From Branchinecta lynchi (lineage: Eukaryota; Arthropoda; Branchiopoda; Anostraca; Branchinectidae), in assembly GCA_023053575.1 (NCBI GenBank), contig JAKZAP010000012.1, positions 7,068,230 to 7,132,229 of the forward strand: 64,000 nt of DNA, read 5' to 3'. The position numbers were made by a program, and so were the translations under genes. The notes below the pieces were generated by a model. The model ran no database searches and was not told the DNA's origin. It saw only the letters and a program-made list of their open reading frames with translations. The first letter of the stretch is position 1; each line of letters starts with the position of its first letter. This document shows positions 13,038 to 25,700 of this stretch, in pieces.

Positions 13038-13670
13038 TCTTCGTCGCTATCAAAAATCATCGACAACAGAACCCAACCAGCGCACGACCTTCTACACTGC
13101 TTCCTGGCCGACGATTGAAATTAAGTGTCTTTTTGTGTATGTTTATGGGTTTTATTTATTTTCTTCATTTACTCCGCTTTCTGAAAACGGCGGGTTATAA
13201 ATAAATTACTTACTATTACTTACTTACTTACTTATATTACGATAATCGTCACACAGAAAGTTGGTGGTACATATTGCTCCAGATAGGTGGATATAGTCAT
13301 ATATAGTCATATCCACCTCTAACTTGATATAACCTGTGGCACATGAGATGATATGCACAGTTATTGGTTGATTATCAATGGTTCTGTTCGAACAAGTTAT
13401 AACATTTAACATACCTCCATCTCGTTTGATACCAGAATCAGAAGCTCGACAGCCACTTAAAATATCAACCTCGCCGAGCTCGGTAGATATTTTTTATAAC
13501 TCACCTCGTCTTCGGCTCGCACGGGTTATTTTAAATGGCCATCTCGATGTTATTTTCCGATATCAACCTCGATAACGGAAGTTAATCTTTATCAGCATGT
13601 AAAGTTGAATGTCTCATTTCACTTTTTGTTCTATATTTTATATATCCGACTGGAAACTTTGGTGTTTTAT
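13038..13670 (+). repeat. tandem duplication, unit 1 (633 bp)
   Basis: Contains a LINE 3' end (TACTCCGCTTTCTG...GGCGGGTTATAAATAAA then a TTAC tail) plus 3' flank with a GGTGGATATAGTC palindrome. It is followed directly by unit 2. The only sizeable difference is a 10-bp TATAGTCATA-type repeat present here and absent there. Confidence 0.9.
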
Positions 13671-14293
13671 TCTTCGTCGCTATCAAAAATCATCGACAAC
13701 AGAACCCAACCAGCGCACGACCTTCTACACTGCTTCCTGGCCGACGATTGAAATTAAGTGTCTTTTTGTGTATGTTTATGGGTTTTATTTATTTTCTTCA
13801 TTTACTCCGCTTTCTGAAAACGGCGGGTTATAAATAAATTACTTACTATTACTTACTTATTTACTTATATTACGATAATCGTCACACAGAAAGTTGGTGG
13901 TACATATTGCTCCAGATAGGTGGATATAGTCATATCCACCTCTAACTTGATATAACCTGTGGCACATGAGATGATATGCACAGTTATTGGTTGATTATTA
14001 ATGGTTCTGTTCGAACAAGTTATAACATTTAACATACCTCCATCTCGTTTGATACCAGAATCAGAAGCTCGACAGCCACTTAAAATATCAACCTCGCCGA
14101 GCTCGGTAGATATTTTTTATAACTCACCTCGTCTTCGGCTCGCACGGGTTATTTTAAATGGCCATCTCGATGTTATTTTCCGATATCAACCTCGATAACG
14201 GAAGTTAATCTTTATCAGCATGTAAAGTTGAATGTCTCATTTCACTTTTTGTTCTATATTTTATATATCCGACTGGAAACTTTGGTGTTTTAT
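13671..14293 (+). repeat. tandem duplication, unit 2 (623 bp)
   Basis: Nearly identical to 13038-13670: two visible substitutions plus the 10-bp indel. It gives duplicate small open frames that are not genes. Confidence 0.9.
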
Positions 14294-14689
14294 GCACTTG
14301 GCGGTGCATTAACATCAACTCCTGCCCCCCAAACATCAGCCGTTTGTGGAGCATCGCTGCAGTCCCTATGCTGTCTAATCTGCATCACAAACATGCCACC
14401 CCCAGTCAGATTCCTTGTGTCCCCCTCACAGATCCCAAGCTTCCTGTTACATGGGGGGTCGCGCACGCCCGATACTTGCTTGCTGGATTTACACATACCA
14501 ACGCAATAATGCGACCCCCACGGTTTATAATTACATCCTCAGTTGGGATTCCATACTTCTGGTGAACATTCTTGGTCATATAGAAAGTCCTCCGCTAGTT
14601 TTTGGATCCCAAAACCCGCTATTTAACAAATAAAAAAACAGGACGTAGATGAAATTCAATGCGCGGTCTACCTGTGATTTTCATCTGCA

Positions 14690-15005
14690 AGCGACGGGAT
14701 AGCTACGTCACGGCTATCTACGGACTTGGACTTGGCCCCCCTATACCTCACCGCCAGTAGGCTACTTGTGGCAGATATGGTAAAAATATATCCGCATGTT
14801 AATGAGTAGAAAATCTGCAATCTGCTTCCCATGTAATGGAGGTTTTGCATATGTCTCAGTAGTAGCAAGCCAAGTAGAAAGTAAAAGTTACCCACTACCT
14901 TATGAATCCGGCTTTTTAAGTGTTGATTATGAGACAGTGGTGGAGGAACAGAAACTAGTCCACTTGGAGCACTGAACTCGAACATGGCAGTTTGCCCAAC
15001 GGGTC
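14690..15005. repeat. decayed copy of the 53363-53820 palindromic family, left arm
   Basis: CCTCACCGCCAG, TAATGGAGGTTTTGCATA, AAGTTACCCACTACC and GAATCCGG follow the left arm. It then jumps to the right end (AGAAACTAGTCCACTTGG), so the hairpin tip was deleted. Confidence 0.6.
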
Positions 15006-15058
15006 TGGTGTGGAGGCCGATTCGGGACAAAGTAACATGTTCAGAGAATCTTGCTTAA

Positions 15059-15249
15059 AGTGCGGACACACGATCAGGGTCGGGTGCTCCCGGTCTCGAA
15101 TTCCTGCCCGGATTTTCGGCACCATCATCACTTCCATATGGAAAAGTTGAAATTTTTTCAACTTTTCCTTATGGAAGTGATGATGGTGCGGAAAATCCGG
15201 ACAGGAATTCCAGTCCGGGAGCTCCCGTTCCTGATCGTGTGTTCGCACT
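15059..15249. repeat. fold-back repeat, about 93-bp arms
   Basis: AGTGCGGACACACGATCAGG at the left is matched by CTGATCGTGTGTTCGCACT at the right. The arms meet around TTGAAATTTTTTCAA at about 15151. Near-perfect pairing with almost no loop. Confidence 0.88.
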
Positions 15250-15340
15250 ATTAGACGGGAAATCCACGAGACTCGGTTTCTGGATCATGTCAAACAAATA
15301 CTCCTCTCTGGGATCCCACCAAACATTTGGTCTTGTTTGG

Positions 15341-16745
15341 CCTGAACGATATTTGACTTTAAAAGCAACTTGTTCTTTATTTCGCCCATTAAATAAGTTT
15401 GTCGGAACAACGTGCATCGGTGAAAACTCTAGCAAGCTTACCCCCCTAACGCGATACCCCATCAGCAAAAAAACAACTCAACGCCGCTTGTTGGGTATTT
15501 GACCAGGAAACGAGTAAGTGTATAAGTTTGTTCATTTTTTTCTTTTCTCTTCCGCTCTTTTTTCTTATTTCTCTCTCTATTATAGTGTTATGTAGGTTAA
15601 TGTGTCAAGGGGGTTTGTTAAACCTCTTAACAACTGTAAACTTCTGGAGTGTTTTGTAGTTCTTAGTATTTTATTTCCAATAAACCCCAAATATAATCTA
15701 ATCTAAAATCTGTAAGATCAGAACAGGAATCTACCCTTCGTCGTTTTCGCCTAATCCGTAACGTCTGTCGGAAAACCATCGAAATCGGACAAAGGGTTCC
15801 CGTATAATGTTCACCCCTTAATGGTTGGAAAATATGGTAGGTAAAAGTTAATATTTTTAGAAAAATAAAAGAAAGGGTAGAATTGAGTTGTAGATACAGA
15901 CCTTATGGAGGAAGGGTTTTTTGAAAGACGGAGTGAGGTTTTACGAGAAAGTTTAACAGAAAAATTAAAAGTTTAAAATGAGAAGTTAAATTTGGAATTG
16001 ACAAAGTATAAGAAGATAAAAAAAGCAGAGATGAAAATTTTGCTGTTTTTGTACTACAAATTTTTATCTACAAACATAATTAAAATATAATTTTAGACTT
16101 AAAAATGGCCTATCTCTCGGCCTTCAGGCCAGTTGCGCTGATAAGCATCAATGATAAAACAGAAACACAAGTTTACTCATTTTTGCGAATGCTGATTTTT
16201 ACTGCCAATCGCAGCGGGCGACCCAGGTCTACTGTGCCAATCCTCAAACTGCAAACCTCATCTGCTTCGTTTATTCGCAAATTTAGGGGGGTTAGATCAG
16301 GTGACATTCAACCCAACTCATCCCTTGCTCGGGCGTGCCCAAAATGTCTATTGCCAATTTCAAAACGCGGTGAGGGGCCCTTCTGCAATTATCTTCGGTT
16401 CATCATTTTTCATCAAAAGGTGTCATGGGGGTCTGCGAATGGGTAGGGGGAAAGAATAACGACTGGATGGGGTTTTGATTACAAGGTGCAATCATATTTT
16501 GATGAGGTTGCACCCATTGCAGCACACAAAAATACATTACGCGAGGATATTAATCTGTCCGTAATGACTGATTAAGAAAGGTGAACCTAAATCACAGTCT
16601 GGCACGCCTTTTTGTCTTAATTGCATTTGCTAAACACTATGGGCTTCAACTGGTTCTTCTAGCAACACAAATGAGTAAAAGGAAAATTAGACATCACAGA
16701 TGGAGACGCAAGCCCCGTTTTGTTAAAGAACATGTTTTACCCATA
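15341..16745. other. no feature recognised
   Basis: AT-rich. Ends of the 0.9-kb family lie just left (15310-15340). An AATAAA-like CCAATAAACCCC at 15677 is isolated. Confidence 0.4.
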
Positions 16746-16753
16746 ATACTAAT

Positions 16754-16919
16754 CAAGGCCGTATCCAGGGGTTGACCCCCCCCCCCCCCTCCCCGCAACA
16801 TATAAAAGTAATCATTTTCGTAGGCTTTTCCCTCTGATTTATGTCGTTTTTGCACTTTTTTGTCCAACCCACAGGAACCCCCCCCCCCCCCCCGAAATAA
16901 GTTCCTGGATACGGGCCTG
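16754..16919 (+). mobile_element. homopolymer hAT MITE, complete
   Basis: Starts CAAGGCCGTATCCAGG and ends CCTGGATACGGGCCTG (terminal inverted repeats). Perfect 8-bp target duplication ATACTAAT (16746-16753 and 16920-16927). Two C-runs, no coding capacity. Confidence 0.9.
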
Positions 16920-17143
16920 ATACTAATGCAACCTTCTTCCGTAATCGCTCAGTTCAATCTCATAAACCGGAGACCCGAATTTCATATGGTGCACCCCCCC
17001 CCCCCCATAAGGATGCCTCACTGATTTTCTCACTTGCCTGTTTTCGCTACCTTAGATGCGTATCCTACTCCCAGCGGGAGAAGTTTATTCGTAAGAAAAA
17101 CGGAATTGTAATTTTTTGCCCGATTTTGCTAGATGTCGACGGG

Positions 17144-17312
17144 CAAGGCCATATCCAGGGGGGGGTAGGGGGTTGACCCCCCCCCCCCCAGAAACATACA
17201 AAAATACTCATTTTTATACGCTTTTCCCTCTGATCTGTGCCTTTTTTGTACTTTTTTGAGCGACCCGAAGGCAATCCCCCCCCCCAGAAATAAATTCCTG
17301 GATACGGGCCTG
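17144..17312 (+). mobile_element. homopolymer hAT MITE, complete
   Basis: Starts CAAGGCCATATCCAGG and ends CCTGGATACGGGCCTG. Perfect 8-bp duplication TCGACGGG (17136-17143 and 17313-17320). G-run and C-run can pair. Confidence 0.92.
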
Positions 17313-17320
17313 TCGACGGG

Positions 17321-18660
17321 TCTGGAAAAAGGCTTAAAACAGCCAAAGCCGTGGATAATTTGTTTAAAGCTGAGCCTAGTTGTAAAGTATTCAACTATTT
17401 TAAAAGTACAGGAACGTGCAGAGTAGGTCGTACGAGGGGTCCTCTAAAGGAAGGCTGACATGGCAGATCGGGAGGAAAGCCCACAACCAATCGTCAAGAA
17501 TGATTATTATGAACACAATCGCAAAAAAAAAATATGAGAAAAATGCAAACATGCACCCTGTTGAGCCTTTGCAATGTCTAGGCTACTTTAATACAGCAAG
17601 CTCGTCAAGAAGGCTGGGAGCGGACTAAGCCCCGGAACTCACTTCCGTCTGGACCGCCATTTTCATGTAGGCTAATAGTACAGTCAATATGAGGTTTGAC
17701 CGCAAAAAAATTACACTATCTTGTAGAAGAAAAAAAAATATACAACAAAATCAAACTCATCACAGAAAATTACCTTAAAACATGTATCCTACGAAGCAAA
17801 CGGCAAAGCGAAAATACCAGCTGGAAAATAAACAAATAAAAACGCTATAAAACACGAGCTTTTGACACTTCAAACAGTTTCGGTGTCTCTGCAGAATGAT
17901 CTAATCATTTCTACACGTTGCGATTGTTTACGGTCACACGATTGTGCTGTAACAGAATCACGACTTTCTTGTCTGATGATGAATGTGAAATAGTTAAGGT
18001 TGACCGTATCTTAAATCTGATGTGATATTCGAGTTCAGAACATATAACTACATCACAAATGTGTTTCCAATGAAGTAAATACTAAACGTCAAGAAAATAG
18101 AAAGTTGAAAAACAAAAAATAAAAATCGAAAACGCCGAAAAACATAAATTTTGCACCCCGCTAGGTTTCTCAACGTTTGATATGTTGTACAGTTGTTGTT
18201 TCTCTCTACAAGATGGTGTAAAAATCGTATCTGCTGCAATTTGTTTTCGGCCAAGTCATTTGACGCTACACTGATTGTACTGTAACCCGGACATAAGCTA
18301 AGGTTCATAAACCGTGTTTTACAACCAGACCTAATCACAGAGCGCTCCAATATGAGGTTAGTTCAACCGAGAGACATTAATAAACCTTAATTATGCGAAC
18401 GTAAAAAGTCAGGCTATAAAAGAGCTGTTATTAGCCAAGAGATCTCGACTTGTTCAAGTGCAAGAGTAGCAGATGGTCCTGGGTGCGAGAGAAGTCGGTG
18501 AAAAAAGAGAATTGTATAAAATGCTTAATAAAGAAGTAAATGTAGGTAATATTGTAAATAATGTGTGAAAAGTGATGATTTTTTCTGTTCAGGATCTAAG
18601 TGAGATTAAAAGGTAATTCTGAAGAATCCCAGCCACAGAGTGGAGAGGAGCCGTAGACAA
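17321..18660. other. no feature recognised
   Basis: Only short open frames. 17320-17400 resembles 8700-8790 (CGGGTCT-GGAAAA-GGCTTAAAACAGCCAA), an old shared repeat. Confidence 0.45.
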
Positions 18661-19709
18661 ACAAGACCAAAGGTTTCGATGGGATCCCAAAATTTTAATA
18701 TTTGATCCAGACAATAGCGTCTTGTTGATAGGCCTGTCCGGGAAATGGAATTCTTTTACTTTTACCTATTAGCATTTGTACTATAGAAATTTAGAAACAG
18801 ATTAATGCCAATGGCTAGTCACCTGGGAAAACCAAGTTCAGGTAAACATTCGCCGTCTGTTTACCCCTATACGTCATATCTTCTTTGGCGAAATTGATCA
18901 AAACTTCTTGCCATACTTCTGCCAAATATCCAGTCTTAAAGCTAAAGCTCAAAACAAATTCAGCGTATCTACTTACCCCTATATCAAACCTCTAATCAAC
19001 TTCAGATAAACTGTAGCTTTAACAAATTTTCAGGTTTTGGGCGGGTTCCGGGAGAACTATTTGTCCGGCGAGAAAATATTTTGCATATACGGATTCAGCA
19101 TGCCTCCTTACTACTACATCCAATCTGTAATCGACTTCAGATAAAACTTTTTAAGATTTTCCGGTTTCGGTCGGATTCCGAGATGACTATGTGTTCGGAT
19201 AGAAAATGGTTGTCATATATGTATTCAGCATGTCTTCATACCCCTAAATTAAACATTTAATCAACATGAAATAAGGGGTAGAAACTGGATGGAAAACGAT
19301 TGTCATATAAGGATTCAACATGTCTTCTTATTCCCAGATCGAACATTCAATCAACTTCAAATACAACTTTTAGTTCTAACAATTTTTCCAGTTTCGGCCC
19401 GATTTCGTACCAACTAATTGTCCAGCGCGAAACTAAGTTTCAGATACGGATTCAGCAAGTCTACTTACCCTAGATCGACTATTTCATTGAAAACGTTTTG
19501 TGTCCCTTAATTTGCCCCCCCCCCCCTAAATATGGGGCTACAGGGCTCATCTACGAACCTGGTCTGTACTTTGACCCAAAGAGTCCTCATGCCAAGTTAA
19601 AAATATATCAACCCCTTCGAGAGTTATGGTGCTAACAGACGGTCGGACGAACGGACAACTTTTACGAAATCGTGGGTATCCCGTCACTTACGTTTTGGGA
19701 TCCCAAAAA
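18661..19709 (+). mobile_element. 0.9-kb repeat family, copy 2
   Basis: Same 5' (ACAAGACCAAAGGTTTCG) and 3' (CACTTACGTTTTGGGATCCC) ends as the copy at 7766-8673. It is the longest copy, with about one extra minisatellite monomer. Confidence 0.7.
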
Positions 19710-20036
19710 GTAGGAAAAAATGAAAGATGTTACGCGGGTTTACAAGAATAGATGAGAACGACATGAGAACTATGCTAAACAAGTTCAAACTGCATACTAT
19801 AATTTGTACAGAAGAACTGAAGCATGCCTACGATCCTGAAACCTTCAGAGCTACAGTGATGGAGAATACTTTTGAAAGAAGTAGACACACAATTAAAATT
19901 AAAGAACACCGGCCACCTCTGGCTTTCAGAACAGCGCTCTTAACAAACTGATCTATCGTGGAACTTTGCGATCCCAGTTCCCAACAAACTGCGATTTCAA
20001 GGTCACCGATTCCTCCCGGATGCATATTCACACACC

Positions 20037-20325
20037 CAGAGGCGTTACTAGCCAAAATGTCGGGGGGGGGGGACAAAGTATTTACCTACTGTTTGCTCAT
20101 TTTTACCGACTGATGTTCAGTAAAACGGAATGTTTTTAAGAAATAATCTACTAGTTTTACGAAAAACCGACTGTTGTAAGGCAAATCGACTATTTCCAGG
20201 AAAAAAATCGACTGTTTATACGAAAAATCGTGGCGGAAGCTCCGACTCGTTCATTTTTTCACCAACTGGACGACAACATTGGGGGGGGGGGCGTCCCCCG
20301 CCTCCCTCCAGACGTGACGCCCCTG
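20037..20325. mobile_element. hAT-type MITE with A-rich tandem core
   Basis: Inverted ends CAGAGGCGTTAC and GTGACGCCCCTG. Flanks CACACACC and CGCACACC fit an 8-bp duplication with one change. The core repeats a CGACTGTTTTTACGAAAAA-like unit about six times, with G-runs near both ends. A related 5' part lies at 33541-33830. Confidence 0.75.
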
Positions 20326-21717
20326 CGCACACCAGTTCAAAAAGCCCAAGTCACGTGTCTCAAGGGAATATACCAAGATGGTTGGCATTTGCAAAGCAGT
20401 GTTTATTCCCTCCACCTCCTTTATGTTAGGCTGCTAATTGCATACAGATGGCGCTGCAAATTGCACACAGATAACCCAAAACCTAACACTGTCCGAAGAA
20501 TTCGAAATCACTACTACGGCTACATGCGATTTTTCGGGAAAGGGTTCGAGTTTGAAGAGCAGGACTCGTTCATCTATTGACTACGAAAGGAAAAGCTCTG
20601 ATGCTTTTACATGAGTGCATTCTGGAGCTGATTAATGCGAAGGAAGACAATGAACGCCGCCCAACCACGTATAAAATCTGATTGAATGAGAGATGATAAT
20701 AGGAGGCGAGCAAAGGGTTAAATAGGAAAATGTATAAACGGAGCGGTTCATCTTCAGTCCCTTTATACCCCCCCCCCCCCCCCCCCGTCGATACAGACGG
20801 CAGCAAGAAACTGCTTTCTGTACAAGGATCATACAGTATTGCTGCGTTTTAGAACAACCTCGCCTTTTTTTTTCCCAATGCCGCTTTCTCGCTCATACAA
20901 TTCCGAATGACATGCTTAGTGCGACAAAATTAGGTCTCGGGACGAACTGCTGAAAAAATAGTCAGGACTCGCAACCCCTCGGGGAACTCCCCGAAAAACC
21001 TGAGTGACAAAATCATAAAATAGGAAAGTGGTATTTTGGCTGAAGAATACAAAAGCCGAATTCACGAAAACCCGTAAAAACCAGTCAGCAGACAGAATGA
21101 ATCCTCTTAATATAGATTTTACGACATGCTAGAAAACGCCACCCAAATCCCATCGTACCTGAGGGGATGGAAGCTCTGTGATGGATACAACCAACGGCCC
21201 GACAGGTTTATTCTCCCATTTATCCTTTAATCCCCCCCCCCTTTACATAACGAAAATTGCCATACAAGAATGCTACACTTCCAACTAATGATGTAACGTA
21301 TTGATTTCTCTCCAGTACTGGTTCTCGACATATACAGTAGAAGTACGCTCGTTTGAACACTTCTCCAACTGTTTCACTACCCTGGTTTTGTTACTTACTT
21401 AAACTCGATATCACCTAGTAGCCAACTATTTCAGGGTTGTCCTGGCACAAACACTCGAACGAGCTAAAGTTTCAGCAATTTGATTTTATTTTAGGTTTAC
21501 AGAAGTGCTTTTTCTATCTGAGATGTCTGTTGATTTGAACCACAATCTTCTTGGTGTAGGTACGTTCGACTTAGCAAAAAATTAAAATTGTAAAAGAAAG
21601 CCAGATGGCAGTTAACAGCAAAATTTCAAAAAAGTGAAGCATGACAAAAACATGCATGGAAAAAAAGTATTCTGAAAAATACATAGTTTGGGTTTCAGTT
21701 TTTTCTTGGGCAACCGT
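20326..21717. other. no gene supported
   Basis: Contains long C-runs at 20770 and 21232 and short frames only. Confidence 0.45.
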
Positions 21718-21930
21718 CAATGCCGTATCCAGGAGGGGTAGGGGGTTGACCCCTCCACCCCCCACCCCCCCCCCCCCCCCCGAAACGTACAAAAATAACC
21801 ATTTTTATAGGCTTTTCCCTCTAATCTATGTCTTTTTTGCACTTTTTGTCCGACCCGCAGGCAACCCCCCCCCCCCCGAAAGGCAAAATCCCCCCCCCCC
21901 CCCAAAAAAAAAATCCTGTATACGGGCCTG
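21718..21930 (+). mobile_element. homopolymer hAT MITE, complete
   Basis: Starts CAATGCCGTATCCAGG and ends CCTGTATACGGGCCTG. Perfect 8-bp duplication GCAACCGT (21710-21717 and 21931-21938). It has three C-runs, more than other copies. Confidence 0.9.
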
Positions 21931-21938
21931 GCAACCGT

Positions 21939-24142
21939 TCACTGTTAGGCGACATTCAAATAAGCAATCTTCTACTGTAGAAAAATGTTACTAGTGTTTC
22001 TTTTCTAGTAGTTAATGGATTTCAAGGGTTAATTTCACTTTCTCTTAGAACCATCTGTTGCTGATTTTCAGACTGTAGGGAATCGGTATTGGCCAGGAGC
22101 CAAATTTTTACCTGCGACTTGCAGTGTACCTACACAGATGTGAGATTTCAATGCTTTGATTTTACTGCGAATATTCGCAGACCTATCGTTAAAGAAGTTG
22201 CATCGTAAGCATCCTAGCAGCTGCAACGTCTAGACCCCCCCCCCACCCACCCAAGACCCAAGGTGAAGCCACGACTCGATCCAACTACCGGGTCATCTAG
22301 TGGCGCGGTTCTGAAGCACCCGACATTGGGAGGCTGGGATCATAGCTCGACTATGGATCTAACAAAATAGAAACCGAAAATGTGTCAAAAAATCAGACTT
22401 ATTACTAGCTTTATCGGTTTCTTTTGGTATTTTGTTGTCGTTTTTCTTATTGATTGCCGTAAGTCCAAAGAAAAAAAGATATAAACTGGATCACAATAAA
22501 CAAACGCCGTAAATTATACTAAATTTGTTTGAGTCATTATCTTGAAGATTATGAAATTTAGCTGAATAATATTCAGGTTCTGTCTCCGAGACCAAACAAA
22601 TGTCAAACTGGTCGATGATTTCCCTCTTCCGACATATTTAAACGTTCACGTGGTGATGACTCTTAATATACTTAGTTGTGTTAATCCTCTTACTCGTCAC
22701 TAGATAGTCTCGAAGGTTTAGAACCACTTCTGACCTCCGGTGAGAGATCACTGAATAATTAAGGAGCAATCATCTTGCTTTGAAGGGTTAATTGTGTTCC
22801 AGTAATTTGTGGATAGCGTTGGCTACCGTTAGAAGTTTAAGAAAATAAAGGTATCAGTGTGTTCGTAAAAATCAGAACACACGAAAGATAAGGGTATCTC
22901 TTTCTCCGCGCACATGAATCAAAGTGTTTAAAATGTAGTGGAAAGAACGACCTATCACACCAAAACCTACCGATATCCGAGCCTACACCAACATCACGAA
23001 AATCGAATTTTTTGGAAAGATCGACTAGCAAACGAAAAGCCACTGACATCCGAGTCTACAACAACATCAAGAAAACGAAAACTCCTAACCATACCCTAAC
23101 GCACAAAGCAAGACATATTTATAACCCATCAGACCCTAACACCTAGCGAACTATTGTTAAATTTAGGGGTTTTCTACCCCGCAGCGGAGCTCCTTTGGGA
23201 CATCAAAGCTGGCACGGTGAACAGACGGGTCGGTAAAAGTCAAAGGATGCCGGCGCCCTCAGTGGGAGAGGCCGGGGAGGGTTGGGCGGTGGGTGAGAAC
23301 CGATTGCCATATGGTGCGTGTGTGTGTGTGCTCGGCTCCACGCACAGGAAGAGGCTTTTTCGATAGGGCAAGTTGAGGAATCCGAGTGGTAAGTAGAAAA
23401 GACGGGCCAACAAAATCCTCAGACTGACGGAAATGGAACGAGTTATGAAACGCTTACACACTTCGTAAATCCCGAGCGTATTTTACGCACGCAATTAAGC
23501 TTGCAAAGATCTCTAGCAATACGGACGTATTTGAGAAATCGGTCCGTTTTATATACAAATACGTCCGTAGTGCTCGAGACCTTTTCAAGCCTATATACAT
23601 GAGTAGGATTTAGGAACAGTGCAATGAGTGAGGAGTACGAAAGAAGGGGGGAACAGTGGGGTGAGTAAGTAGTAAGAAAGAAGGGGCGAGAAGGCCTCGG
23701 AGAAGGCTTTAAACTTGATTTGATTTGAAGTAAGGACTTATCCCCAGAGTGGGACAACGAATATCCGCAAATTGGGACAACGACTTGAAATAACCCACAT
23801 CTTTATGTCAATCTCGCAAGCTCGAAACATGCGACGAGAATGCAATTCCAAAATCTCAAGCACTTGATAACCCAGAACCGCCAATGTCCAAGCTGGATGT
23901 CAACCCAGTTTGTTGGTAACCTGGTAACTGACATTTTCGGGCGCACTGCCAGCCACCCATTTAGCTTTCCTGGGTGAGCGCCTAAAAAGGCTACTAAAAA
24001 AAAACGGTAGTGAATACGTACTCATTTAAGCTTAAATAATTTTGTACAATTTTCTATATATTTTCATCGCAAGTTTAAAATAAGCTACAAATGTGATTAT
24101 GTTTATGTAAAAAATCTGACTGATAAGGCCTAGACTACTTAC
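21939..24142 (-). other. probable nkd intron sequence
   Basis: Follows the donor of the EF-hand exon. A small inverted repeat (AATACGGACGTATTTG and CAAATACGTCCGTA, 23519-23575) and a GT microsatellite (23324) occur. No fourth exon was recognised. Confidence 0.45.
22205..22345 (+). other. weak tRNA-like / SINE-like segment
   Basis: TCTAGTGGCGCGGTTCTGAA and GCTGGGATCATAGCTCGA roughly recall pol III A and B boxes in a SINE head. No cloverleaf could be built with confidence. Confidence 0.15.
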
Positions 24143-24247
24143 ATCTTTGGTGATTTTTCCTCGTCCTTCAAGGTCATACAAAGTAAACGAGAATTCTTGT
24201 CTGTCTCCATTCTCTTGTGTTCCCACCGATACATCGCATTCGAACTC
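24143..24247 (-). CDS. nkd: naked cuticle homologue, EF-hand exon
   Basis: The exon is 105 bases (35 codons, phase 0 to 0), with acceptor TAATTTCAG|GAG (24248|24247) and donor GAT|GTAAGT (24143|24142). It encodes EFECDVS, a polar linker, then RQEFSFTLYDLEGRGKITKD. This is the hallmark Nkd block (CDVS-x(n)-RQEWTFTLYDFD-x2-GKVTRED in vertebrates), the start of the single EF-hand that mediates Dishevelled binding. The loop starts D-L-E-G-R-G-K-I-T-K-D, and loop position 12 would come from the next exon. Position 5 is arginine, unusual for calcium binding; Nkd EF-hands are known to be atypical. The next exon should begin with a D-I-x-x-L/I-V helix. I could not find it in 1-24142, so the following intron probably runs off the left edge. 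This exon sits beside the satellite-like array at 24255-25700. Confidence 0.88.
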
Positions 24248-24254
24248 CTGAAAT

Positions 24255-25700
24255 TATCAGGAATTAGTGGTTCATGAGAAATCCGGAAACTAGTAACATG
24301 CACAACTTTAGAACGGGTAATCGGACATGCATGAAACTTGACATATGTCAAGAACAAGTGCTTCAGATACTCAGTTTCAAATCCGGACCAGATCCGATAG
24401 CTGGGGGGGGGGGGGGGGGGGGCTGGAGGGGGGGCACCGGAAATCTCGTAAAACGCTTCCACAGATGCTAGTACGATGAAACTTGGCAGGCGTATCAGGA
24501 AACCGACAAGATTAACTTGGAAATAATCGCTTCCCCCGATCCGGCCATCGTGGGGGGAGTGGAGGGATGGGAAATCCGGAAAGTAGTAACATGCATAACT
24601 TTGGAACGGGTAATCAGATATGCATGAAACTTGACATATGACAGGAAGTGCCTACAGATGCCCAGTTTCAAATCCGGACCAGATCCGATAACTTGGGGTG
24701 GGGGGTGGAGGGGGCACCGGAAATCTCGTGAAACGCTTCCAATTAAGCTAGGACAACGAAACTTGGCAGGCATATGAGGGAACCAACCAGATTAACTTGG
24801 AAATAATCGCTTCCACAATCGAGCCATCGTGGGGGGATTGGAGGGATGGGGAATCTGGAAACTAGAAACATGCATAACTCTATAACTGATAATCGGACAT
24901 GCATGAAACTTGACAATTGTGAAAAACAAGTGTCTCAGATTTTCAATTTCAAGTCTGGACCGAATCCGAAAACTGGCGGAGGGGGTAGAGGGGGGGGGGA
25001 GACCGGAAATCTCGTGAAATGCTTAGTGTCGAGGGATCGGGATGGCACTTGAAGGGAAGAACAAGCATTAACCCTAGATACTTTGTTGATAAAACAAGAC
25101 CGGATCTTGTCACAGTAGAGGGGTTGAAGGGCGTTTTCCCGGATTTCCGGTGATCACGAGTTAGGGTACTTCCACATGTACTAGGACCATGAAACTTGGC
25201 AGCCATATTAGGTACTATCCCAGGTCGAATTGAAAATAGTTCCTTTCCCGATCCGATGATCATGGAGGTAGTGGAAGGATGAGGAATCTGGACTCTAGTG
25301 ACATGCATAACTCTGAAACGGGTGATGAGACGTGCATGAAACTTGTCAAGTGTCAAGAACAAGTGTCTCAGATGATCAATTTCAGTTCTGGAACGGATAC
25401 GATAACTTCGGGGGGTAGCTGGAGGGGGGGGGGGGGCAGAAATCTCGTAAAACGCTTAGAGTTGAGAGATCGGGATGCAACTTGGAGGGAAGAACAAGCA
25501 TAGGCCGTAGATACATTATCGACAAAACAGGACCGGATCGTGTCACAGTGGCGGGAGTTGGAGGGGGTTTTCCACAGTTCCGACGATCACGAGTTAGGGT
25601 AATTCCAGATGTGCTATGACCGTGAAAATTTGCAGGCATGTTAGGGACTCTATCAGATTGGCTTAAAAATAGTCCCCCTCCCCCGATCCGGTCATCGCTG
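24255..25700 (+). repeat. satellite-like array, about 280-bp units
   Basis: Four to five diverged units share these landmarks: GAAACTAGTAACATGCATAA, GGACATGCATGAAACTTGAC, TTCAAATCCGGACCAGATCC, a G-run, CACCGGAAATCTCGTGAAAC, ATGAAACTTGGCAGGCATAT and CGATCCGGCCATCGTGG. Reverse-orientation relatives lie at 45603-46232, 53053-53340, 53930-54190 and 54897-54960. Confidence 0.85.

Noticed and set aside
13038..14293. Duplicate short frames near 13378 and 14001 as a gene pair
   Set aside because: They lie in a tandem duplication of LINE tail and flank; no motif.
20130..20580. Plus-strand frames of 99 and 116 codons
   Set aside because: They cross a MITE terminus and G/C-runs; proline- and glycine-rich parts come from homopolymers.
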